From Bacteroidota bacterium (GTDB taxonomy: Bacteria > Bacteroidota > Bacteroidia > Chitinophagales > Chitinophagaceae), in contig JAEZIL010000268.1 of the NCBI GenBank assembly GCA_023436685.1, positions 1 to 7,635 on the forward strand: a DNA stretch of 7,635 nucleotides, read 5' to 3'. Position 1 is the first letter of the stretch. Every line of letters begins with the position of its first letter. This document shows, piece by piece, positions 1-6,205 of this stretch. The translations under genes and the position numbers were made by a program. The notes beneath the pieces were generated by a model. The model saw nothing but the letters and a program-made list of their open reading frames with translations. It did no database searches and was not told the DNA's origin.

Positions 1-1
1 G

Positions 2-2455
2 GGCTATACCGTATACATGGTGACACCTGATAAAGACTATGGTCAACTTGTACGCGATAACGTATATATATATAAGCCGGCTTACCAGGGGGGCAGTGTG
101 GAAATTTTAGGCCCCCAAGAGGTGTGCGCCAAGTGGAATATTAAACGTGTTGACCAGGTAATAGATATATTAGGATTGATGGGGGATGCAGTGGATAACA
201 TTCCCGGTATACCAGGGGTGGGCGAAAAGACAGCTGCTAAATTGCTGGCCGAGTACGATAATCTGGAAAATATACTTGCCAATGCAGATAGCATAAAAGG
301 AGCCTTGGGTGAAAAGGTACGTAATGGTAAAGAGCTGGCTATTATGTCTAAAAAGTTGGCTACAATCATTACCAATGTTCCTGTATCGTTTCATGAAGAG
401 GACTTTAGAGTAAAAGAATGGAACAAAGAGGCGCTAACGGAAATTTTTGGTGAGCTTGAATTCAGGGCATTAGGTAAACGTCTGTTGGGTGATGACTTTA
501 ATGTATTTGATAAAAACACACCAACAGACCTGTTTGGTAATGCCATACAGCAGAAAACAAACACTGGCAGGCCTGCAGCAGCCGAACCCGCAGCAACCAT
601 TGCAGAAGCAGCTGAAGAGCTGGTACCTATTGCCAGTAGCAATATTGAAAATACCCCGCATACTTACCATTTAGTAGCTGGCAAAGAGGCAATAGACACT
701 TTAATTAACCAGCTATCGCAGCAAAAAGAGATCTCTTTCGATACTGAAACTACTAATATAGACGCCAACCTGGCCGATATAGTAGGCATGAGTTTTTGCT
801 GGCACAAGGGTGAAGCTTATTATGTAGCCTTACCCGAGAATAGAGACGAAGTGATCAATATTCTCAATCAGTTTCAACCCATATTTGAAAACAAGAATAT
901 TCTTTGGATAGGGCAAAACATCAAATACGATCTTACAATATTGAAATGGTATGGTTTTGAGCTAAAAGGGAAGATTTACGATACCATGCTTGCCAATTAC
1001 GTTATTGAACCAGAGGGTAAACGTAATATGGATATACTGAGCGCAAAATACCTCGGCTACCAGCCTGTATCTATTGAAACATTAATAGGGAAGAAAGGCA
1101 AAAACCAGCTCAATATGCGAGATGTACCTGTAGAACAGGTAAAAGAATATGCAGCGGAAGATGCCGATGTAACACTTCAGTTAAAGCAGGCCTTTGACCC
1201 CTTAATGGCGCAACAAGAAGTGCATCCTGTTTTTGATGAAATAGAAAATCCTTTAGTTCCGGTGCTGCTCGATATGGAATATGAGGGTGTAGGGATAGAT
1301 GTAGATTTCCTTCGCGATTATTCAAAGGAACTGGAACGCGATATACGACAGGCTGAAGAGAATGTGTACAGGCATGCTGAAGTACGGTTTAACATCGGTT
1401 CGCCTAAGCAACTGGGGGAAGTACTGTTTGAAAAAATGAAGCTGGAAGGCGGCGGTAAAAAAACCAAGACAGGCCAGTATGCTACAGGCGAGGAAGTATT
1501 ACAAAAGCTGCGGAACAAACATGAGATAGTCAATGATATTCTTGTTTACCGCGAGCTAACAAAATTAAAAAGTACATACGTAGATGCCCTCCCTACACTT
1601 ATTAATCCCCGCACAGGCAGACTGCATACATGCTTCAACCAAACCGTAGCAGTAACCGGCCGCTTGAGCAGCAACAACCCCAACCTGCAAAATATTCCTA
1701 TCCGTACCGACCGCGGACGTGAGATACGTAAAGCATTTATACCGCGCACCGAAGGTTGGAGCCTTATTTCTGCCGATTATTCGCAAATAGAACTGCGTAT
1801 AGTTGCGGCTATAAGTGGAGACGAAAATATGATCAAAGCTTTTGTTGAGAATAAAGATATACATACAGCTACTGCTGCTAAAGTGTACAACGTTGAAGAG
1901 AACGAGGTAACTTTTGAAATGCGCCGGGCGGCTAAAGCTGTTAACTTCGGTATCATTTACGGACAGTCAGCATTTGGCCTTGCAGAAAATTTGGGCATCA
2001 GTCGTACCGAGGCTAAAACAATTATTGATAACTACTTCCTGCAATATCCATCTATAAAAAAATACATGGACAATTCTATCAACTTTGCGCGCGAAAATGG
2101 TTATGTACAAACATTGAAAGGTCGCAAACGATACCTACGCGATATTACTTCCGCAAATCAAACAGTACGTGGATATGCAGAGCGGAATGCTATAAATATG
2201 CCTATACAAGGTACTGCTGCCGATATGATAAAGCTGGCAATGATAACTGTATATAACCGCTTAAAGGCAGAACAGCTACGTACTAAAATGATATTGCAGG
2301 TGCATGACGAATTGGTTTTCGATGTGCCGAATGATGAAATAGAAAAAGCAAAACTTCTCATTAAGGAAAGTATGGAAGCCGCTATGGAACTACCAAATGG
2401 TGTGCCCATACAGGCAGAGACCGGTAGCGGAACCAATTGGCTGGAAGCGCACTAG
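2..2455 (+). CDS. polA: DNA polymerase I, 5'-truncated by the window edge
   Basis: DNA-dependent DNA polymerase of repair and Okazaki-fragment maturation. The frame is open from base 2, and the Met at 17 is internal: Gly-Tyr-Thr-Val-Tyr precedes it in frame and MVTPDKD is the middle of the 5'-nuclease domain, so roughly the first 110-130 residues are missing. Numbering from that Met: residues 1-155 are the rest of the 5' nuclease, with metal-site Asp pairs DKD (5-7) and GDAVDN (56-61), then the helix-hairpin-helix NIPGIPGVGEKTA. Residues 160-215 are an Ala/Pro-rich linker. The 3'-5' exonuclease (about 218-395) keeps all three motifs: DTET (242-245), NIKYD (301-305) and YAAEDAD (378-384). The polymerase domain keeps motif A DYSQIELR (587-594), motif B from R637 through K640 and F644 to Y648-G649, and motif C QVHDE (761-765). 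The C-terminus GTNWLEAH is typical. Both nuclease activities and polymerization should be functional. The stop overlaps the stop of the convergent minus-strand gene. Identification is very secure. Confidence 0.98.
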   Translation, partial: GYTVYMVTPDKDYGQLVRDNVYIYKPAYQGGSVEILGPQEVCAKWNIKRVDQVIDILGLMGDAVDNIPGIPGVGEKTAAKLLAEYDNLENILANADSIKGALGEKVRNGKELAIMSKKLATIITNVPVSFHEEDFRVKEWNKEALTEIFGELEFRALGKRLLGDDFNVFDKNTPTDLFGNAIQQKTNTGRPAAAEPAATIAEAAEELVPIASSNIENTPHTYHLVAGKEAIDTLINQLSQQKEISFDTETTNIDANLADIVGMSFCWHKGEAYYVALPENRDEVINILNQFQPIFENKNILWIGQNIKYDLTILKWYGFELKGKIYDTMLANYVIEPEGKRNMDILSAKYLGYQPVSIETLIGKKGKNQLNMRDVPVEQVKEYAAEDADVTLQLKQAFDPLMAQQEVHPVFDEIENPLVPVLLDMEYEGVGIDVDFLRDYSKELERDIRQAEENVYRHAEVRFNIGSPKQLGEVLFEKMKLEGGGKKTKTGQYATGEEVLQKLRNKHEIVNDILVYRELTKLKSTYVDALPTLINPRTGRLHTCFNQTVAVTGRLSSNNPNLQNIPIRTDRGREIRKAFIPRTEGWSLISADYSQIELRIVAAISGDENMIKAFVENKDIHTATAAKVYNVEENEVTFEMRRAAKAVNFGIIYGQSAFGLAENLGISRTEAKTIIDNYFLQYPSIKKYMDNSINFARENGYVQTLKGRKRYLRDITSANQTVRGYAERNAINMPIQGTAADMIKLAMITVYNRLKAEQLRTKMILQVHDELVFDVPNDEIEKAKLLIKESMEAAMELPNGVPIQAETGSGTNWLEAH

Positions 2456-3609
2456 CTTTGTTTAAATGGATGGCGTTCTTCCCAGGAAGAGCCCTCCATC
2501 ACAAAATTCTTCTCCTGTATTTGCAACACGCGCTTGCGTATATAATTGTTGCGTATATAGAGAAATGTAGACAAATACCTGGGCTTACAACCTAGCCGGG
2601 CCTTAGCCTCAAGCGCAGTGCGTCCAAGTATAAGCCGGCTTTTTCTGTACTGTATCGATTTTTCGATGCTTAAAAAAAGTATGTTGAAATATAATTGAAG
2701 TGTAGCGTTCTTTTCATAGCTGAAGCCAATATAAAACATATCAAAAGCTTCCTGTTTAAGCCATGCGCTTAAAAAACCTACCATTATATCGCCTTCGTAC
2801 ATGCCCCATACTTTAAAATCGTCCCTGTAATGCTTTTTAAGTTGTGGTATAAAATTGCTGTTCAATAAGCCCAGGCGCACCTGTTGCTGGGTGGTAACGT
2901 TTGTATATAGTTTAAAAATGTTCTCCTTCGCGGCCTCTACCTGGTTTTCATCCAGCTCCCTTATTTCTACCGCGGGCATTGCGCTGCGCACTTTCCGGTA
3001 GCGCTGCGCATATTTATGCTTTAGCGCCTTCTCATAGTCATTCATTGTTTGCCATTCATCAGGTAGCTCCATCTGCATGGCGATATCATTTCTCAATAGC
3101 AAATATTGCGAAGCATGGTGCTGGAAATATGTTATCAGCTCTTCTGTCATATCCTTCACCAATACCGATGCTGCACACGTTTCTGCAAGTGCGAAATCAA
3201 TAGCCATCACATAGTATTGATAAGCTTCAAATGCACTTAGATTGGTGTTGTAATAATAGGATGCAACATCGTGCCTGAACAGGTGCCCGGCAACCAGCAT
3301 TTTAGGACGTAAAATGCTGCTGTATGTTTTCCACACGTTGTATTGCCAGCTTTTTACTTTTTCTTTATTTATATGATGAGGCTTCAGGTTCAGCAGCTGA
3401 AAATATGCGGCAGCTACCGGCATATCTTTTTCAGTTATCAGCACATATCTAAAACATACATCGGGCAGTTGTACCAGTTCCGTTATCCTAAGATTCTGTT
3501 TTTTCAGGAAGTGATTGGCAGGAAGCATCTCATCCCACATCTCCGGTAATTCATCGCAGTTGCGATAACTATATATAGCAGTCTTATCTTCTTTTCTACT
3601 TCTCACCAT
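2452..3609 (-). CDS. GNAT/FemAB-like acyltransferase, substrate unknown (385 aa)
   Basis: Likely cytoplasmic acyl- or aminoacyl-transferase of the acyl-CoA N-acyltransferase fold; substrate unknown. No signal peptide or membrane segment is seen. The C-terminal half carries the recognisable part. It has a basic helix DYEKALKHKYAQRYRKVR (191-208), then a GNAT-like strand pair around VWGMYEGDIMVGFLSAWL (267-284), MFYIGFSYEKN (291-301), and an Arg/Gly segment LILGRTALEAKARLGCKP (326-343). That last segment resembles the end of PF13480/COG3146-type (FemAB-like) proteins. The N-terminal half (about 45-175) has its own strand CFRYVLITEKDMPVAAAY (52-69) and may be a second, degenerate GNAT domain, as in FemAB enzymes (inference). 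The ATG at 3609 lies 14 nt inside the upstream GNAT gene and is the first Met in the frame; the next is residue 24. No Shine-Dalgarno is visible, so translation probably depends on coupling. It is the last gene of the minus-strand operon. The fold is moderately sure, the function is not known. Confidence 0.85.
   Translation of the reverse strand: MVRSRKEDKTAIYSYRNCDELPEMWDEMLPANHFLKKQNLRITELVQLPDVCFRYVLITEKDMPVAAAYFQLLNLKPHHINKEKVKSWQYNVWKTYSSILRPKMLVAGHLFRHDVASYYYNTNLSAFEAYQYYVMAIDFALAETCAASVLVKDMTEELITYFQHHASQYLLLRNDIAMQMELPDEWQTMNDYEKALKHKYAQRYRKVRSAMPAVEIRELDENQVEAAKENIFKLYTNVTTQQQVRLGLLNSNFIPQLKKHYRDDFKVWGMYEGDIMVGFLSAWLKQEAFDMFYIGFSYEKNATLQLYFNILFLSIEKSIQYRKSRLILGRTALEAKARLGCKPRYLSTFLYIRNNYIRKRVLQIQEKNFVMEGSSWEERHPFKQS
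2466..2499. terminator. Imperfect hairpin after polA, possible terminator
   Basis: Eleven bases after the polA stop, ATGGA (2466-2470) pairs with TCCAT (2495-2499), and GTTCTTC (2475-2481) pairs with GAAGAGC (2486-2492, one G-U) around a CCAG loop. A small asymmetric internal loop separates the two helices. No T tract follows on either strand, so this is not a canonical intrinsic terminator. It lies within the last codons of the convergent minus-strand gene, so the pairing may only reflect coding sequence. It is recorded because it is the only visible structure where polA transcription must end. Confidence 0.25.
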
Positions 3610-4054
3610 CCGGCTTCTGCTTTTCCATTACTACGTGCGGTATTCCTACTTCTGTAAATACGTCGCTCACTGTAGTATATCCTAATCTCTTGTAAAAATC
3701 TTCTGCTGTAATTCTTGCATGAAGGGTAATTTTACTATACCCCATATTCCATGCATGGGCTTCTGCCGCACCCATTATCACCTTGCCCACACCACTTCTT
3801 TGCACATTCTGTTGCACGGCCATTTGACGGAATTTTATTATGCCTGGGTTGGTTGTTTTCTTTAGCATGATACAACCCTGTACATTACCGTTTAGTTCGG
3901 CAACCACAATATCATCATTTGCATCTTCGCTAAGGTCTTCATCATTTAAGGAAAGCCCAATAGGCTTACGCAAAATTTCTTCCCGCAAATCGTACACTTG
4001 CGGATAAATTGCATCTTCAATATCAATAATTCTTGTGGTTATTTCAGGCCCCAT
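3596..4054 (-). CDS. GNAT family N-acetyltransferase (152 aa)
   Basis: Small single-domain GNAT acetyltransferase that would transfer acetyl from acetyl-CoA to an unidentified amine; cytoplasmic. Numbering from the ATG at 4054: LREEILRKPIGL (23-34) is the N-terminal helix seen in ElaA/YjcF-like members. The central strands include DIVVAELNGNVQGCIML (48-64). Motif A is FRQMAVQQNVQRSGVG (75-90), with the acetyl-CoA pyrophosphate loop QRSGVG (Q/RxxGxG). Motif B is ITAEDFYKRLGY (115-126), where Tyr121 is the usual candidate general acid. It ends with the family-like EVGIPHVVMEK (135-145). Length and motif order are normal for the family, and nothing is missing. The start is ambiguous: ATG at 4054 overlaps the upstream TGA by 1 nt (TGATG), and a GTG one codon earlier (4057) would overlap it by 4 nt (GTGA). 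Either implies translational coupling to the VWA gene. The 3' end overlaps the next gene by 14 nt. The substrate cannot be told from sequence. Confidence 0.93.
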   Translation of the reverse strand: MGPEITTRIIDIEDAIYPQVYDLREEILRKPIGLSLNDEDLSEDANDDIVVAELNGNVQGCIMLKKTTNPGIIKFRQMAVQQNVQRSGVGKVIMGAAEAHAWNMGYSKITLHARITAEDFYKRLGYTTVSDVFTEVGIPHVVMEKQKPDGEK

Positions 4055-5988
4055 CACAGTTCTATTTCTGTTGTAAGATTTGTTTTTACATTGAAATCTT
4101 TCATCTCTTGTGCCGAAGTCGGTGCTGCTGCGAATTTACGATATGCTACCCTGTAGTTGCCACGTTGTAATCTCAGCTTTTGTTTTTCAGGGTCGCCCGG
4201 AATATCCATTTTGTAAAATGTAACGAACTGATCGCCCAATTGGTAGTAAAGTATTACGTTGCCAATATTGTTGGTATTTGTAAATTGTACATATCCCGGT
4301 TTTTCCACTCTTATCACAATTTCAGCACCTATCTCAAGGTCAACACTTCTATGGTCTATCGGCAGAGTATTTATTTCAATATGGTAATTGCCCGGCTCAT
4401 ACTCCATCTCCTGCGTGCATAATTGCTTTACAACCGGCCCGGGTTCAAAGTTCTTTTTTACTCTTGCGGCATATTCCGCTACAGGCTGTGTGGGGTCGTC
4501 TTCATATTCAAATCTAAGCGACGCTTTATTTACCTGTATCATGTATTTATTTTTGCTGTTGGCCTTCACTTCCAGGTTCGATACCAGCAAATTACTTTTC
4601 CCTGTTACTGTCAGGCTATACATTCCTGCCGGTATATTTTGCGGATCCGGATTGCCAGTAGCATTTACCGTACGATAAAACTTATGTGCCTGCTGGTTTG
4701 TTTTAGGGTCGCGTAATATTACCTGAGGGGTGGTTTCGTAAAATTTGCCTTTCCCATCTGTAAAATATATTTCCAGTGTTGTCTCCTGCGCTTCTTCGCG
4801 CTGTATGGTGTATTTTGCCTCTTTAAGCTTAGGTTGTGCGGGTTGCGGCGCCTTAGGTTTAGGTTGAGGCCTGGGTGAAGGTGGCCTGGTTACTGCTATT
4901 ATAGAATCTTTTGGGGGCTGAGGCTTAACTATAACAGGCGTGGCTGATGGCGGTACTTGTGCTATTGAAGGCGGAGCTTGTTCTATAGGCGCTTTAAAGG
5001 CCGGTACTTTTATAGTTTTGAAAGCAGGTGTCTCATATTTCATTCTGTACGGAAATCGTGTTCTCGATTCCATACTTATAAGATACTCCCTTGCACGCAC
5101 AGGTTGTGTTTGTTTCGTAAGGTCTATTTGTTGCCTTGGCGGTATCTCGGTTGCAGGTATTTCTTTAGGTTTGGGGGTAGCCAAAGGAGTTTCTTTTTTT
5201 ACAACCGGCGCGGGGGTTGGTTCTTCTTTGGTTTCCGGTACCTTAAATGTAGGAATGTTAACCTTTAGTGCACTAGGGGCATTCACTGCTGCCTGCTGTA
5301 ATAACTTTTTATCTTTTGTGCTTAATGGGAGTATCTTTTTATATCCGTCTACTATTGTGCCTACAACTTTGGGGATATCTCCGTTTTGTGTTACCAGTAG
5401 ATAGCTGCCCATACAGTCGTACTGGTCTTTTAGCGGTGCATAGTCTACCAGGCTTACTATATAAGACTTAAAGTTTATTTTCTTTTCCAGTAGTGTTCTT
5501 ACTACTTCGCATATATTACCATTGCAGCTTTCACCGCCATCGGTTATCAATATCAGGCTATAGTTATAGTGCCTGGTATCGGGCATATCATTTTCTACGG
5601 CTTCTTTAATAGAATACGCTATTGGCGATACCCCTGCCGGGTGCAGACTTTCCAGCCTCAACTCCATTTGCGTCAGATTGTCCTTACTGTACATTACCTC
5701 GCGCTTGGTATCAAAGCAGTTATTGTCTTGCGCAGGGTGTTGGTGGCCATATACACGCAAGCCAAACTCTACCTGGTTGTTTACTTTATAAATGCTATCT
5801 ATAAGTGAAGTGATAACTTTTGCCGCTGTTCTGAACCTTATTTCGTTTTTCTCCCATGGCTGCAACATGCTCGATGAACCATCGAGCAGCAGTAGTATGC
5901 GCTGCTGCTTTTCTTCATCAACCTGGGCCGAAGAATTCAGAACGAAACCTGTAAAACATACAACAAGTAATAGCCGTGCAAAATGCAT
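4054..5988 (-). CDS. Secreted VWA-domain protein with Pro-rich linker and C-terminal beta repeats (644 aa)
   Basis: Exported protein, probably periplasmic or cell-surface; partner unknown. A signal peptide spans residues 1-21: a basic N-terminus MHFAR, a hydrophobic core LLLVVCFTGFVL, and likely cleavage NSSA|QVDEE. A VWA domain covers about 31-220. Its metal-site (MIDAS) motif is DGSSS (D36, S38, S40), with a Ser in GVSP (S121) where family members usually have Thr, and D150 in ITDGGES. Cysteines at 91, 155, 160 and 192 match the pattern I recall from bacterial VWA proteins with an ESCxGxxC-type segment and may form disulfides after export. Residues about 245-390 are a Pro/Lys-rich, probably disordered linker. 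Residues about 400-644 contain three related beta-type segments, each beginning PAG/PGN/RGN plus Tyr. There is no transmembrane anchor or C-terminal sorting motif. The ATG at 5988 is chosen over an upstream in-frame TTG at 6015 because only it gives a clean signal peptide and because that TTG lies within the predicted -7 promoter box. First gene of the operon. Confidence 0.92.
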   Translation of the reverse strand: MHFARLLLVVCFTGFVLNSSAQVDEEKQQRILLLLDGSSSMLQPWEKNEIRFRTAAKVITSLIDSIYKVNNQVEFGLRVYGHQHPAQDNNCFDTKREVMYSKDNLTQMELRLESLHPAGVSPIAYSIKEAVENDMPDTRHYNYSLILITDGGESCNGNICEVVRTLLEKKINFKSYIVSLVDYAPLKDQYDCMGSYLLVTQNGDIPKVVGTIVDGYKKILPLSTKDKKLLQQAAVNAPSALKVNIPTFKVPETKEEPTPAPVVKKETPLATPKPKEIPATEIPPRQQIDLTKQTQPVRAREYLISMESRTRFPYRMKYETPAFKTIKVPAFKAPIEQAPPSIAQVPPSATPVIVKPQPPKDSIIAVTRPPSPRPQPKPKAPQPAQPKLKEAKYTIQREEAQETTLEIYFTDGKGKFYETTPQVILRDPKTNQQAHKFYRTVNATGNPDPQNIPAGMYSLTVTGKSNLLVSNLEVKANSKNKYMIQVNKASLRFEYEDDPTQPVAEYAARVKKNFEPGPVVKQLCTQEMEYEPGNYHIEINTLPIDHRSVDLEIGAEIVIRVEKPGYVQFTNTNNIGNVILYYQLGDQFVTFYKMDIPGDPEKQKLRLQRGNYRVAYRKFAAAPTSAQEMKDFNVKTNLTTEIEL

Positions 5989-6012
5989 TATCAGTGGAAA
6001 ATATACTTCAGG

Positions 6013-6047
6013 CAAACCTACACTAATTGCCTGAACATTAATAGAAA
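6013..6047 (-). promoter_or_regulatory. Predicted Bacteroidota-type promoter of the VWA-GNAT-acyltransferase operon
   Basis: On the minus strand, TAGGTTTG (6020 down to 6013) fits the TAnnTTTG -7 box exactly. A TTTC (6047-6044), 23 bp upstream, is an imperfect -33 candidate for TTTG. Initiation would fall near 6006-6009, giving a leader of about 20 nt to the ATG at 5988. The box contains the in-frame TTG at 6015, so that codon would not be in the transcript, which supports the shorter VWA protein. Confidence 0.5.
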
Positions 6048-6149
6048 GCTCCCTACCTCAAAACGCGTGAAATCTGCTTTAGGTACATAAGGTTGTAATT
6101 ATATAATTTTTTTAACGCTTTATACGCACATAGCGTAATATTATCGGCT

Positions 6150-6186
6150 TTTGCAACCATAAAGGGGGCTAAAATGACTAACTTTG
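6150..6186 (+). promoter_or_regulatory. Predicted Bacteroidota-type promoter of korA
   Basis: A perfect -7 box of the Bacteroidota primary-sigma type, TAACTTTG (TAnnTTTG), lies at 6179-6186. A TTTG at 6150-6153 could be the -33 element, but the 25-bp gap is longer than the roughly 17-23 bp usually reported, so that half is weak. Transcription would begin near 6191-6194, leaving a leader of only about 12-15 nt before the ATG at 6206. The -7 call is moderately sure; the -33 call is tentative. Confidence 0.6.
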
Positions 6187-6205
6187 CGCTGCATTAATAA
6201 TATTT

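Larger units (their letters stand above)
5989..6205. other. Divergent intergenic region between the VWA operon and korA
   Basis: This 217-bp stretch is the only substantial non-coding DNA in the window. Besides the two outward-facing promoter boxes it holds an AT-rich core (about 6096-6114) with a 12-bp perfect palindrome, AATTATATAATT (6097-6108), followed by a T tract. A small inverted repeat, TACGC-acata-GCGTA, lies at 6123-6137. Both could be operator or bending elements, but each is short enough to arise by chance in AT-rich DNA. No small ORF, RNA gene or riboswitch was recognised. Confidence 0.6.

Noticed and set aside
82..394. Minus-strand open frames opposite the polA 5'-nuclease region
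   Set aside because: They are shadows of a conserved coding region, with no start signals and mutually overlapping frames.
4820..4900. Repetitive GGTTT/GGTTG-rich DNA as a microsatellite
   Set aside because: It is explained by reverse-strand Pro/Lys/Ala codons of the linker. There is no fixed repeat unit.
4940..5404. Plus-strand open frame of 154 codons opposite the VWA gene
   Set aside because: It lies wholly antisense to the Pro-rich linker, whose composition removes stops on the other strand. The Cys/Gly/Phe-rich translation resembles no protein, and no promoter or start context is seen.
5929..5988. Lipoprotein signal with the Cys at residue 11 of the VWA protein
   Set aside because: The residues before it (LVV) do not form a lipobox, the hydrophobic segment continues past the Cys, and SSA|Q is a good signal peptidase I site.
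6115..6136. ACGCT...AGCGT inverted repeat as an operator
   Set aside because: The arms are only 5 bp around a 12-nt gap and compete with the overlapping TACGC/GCGTA repeat. This is within chance expectation.
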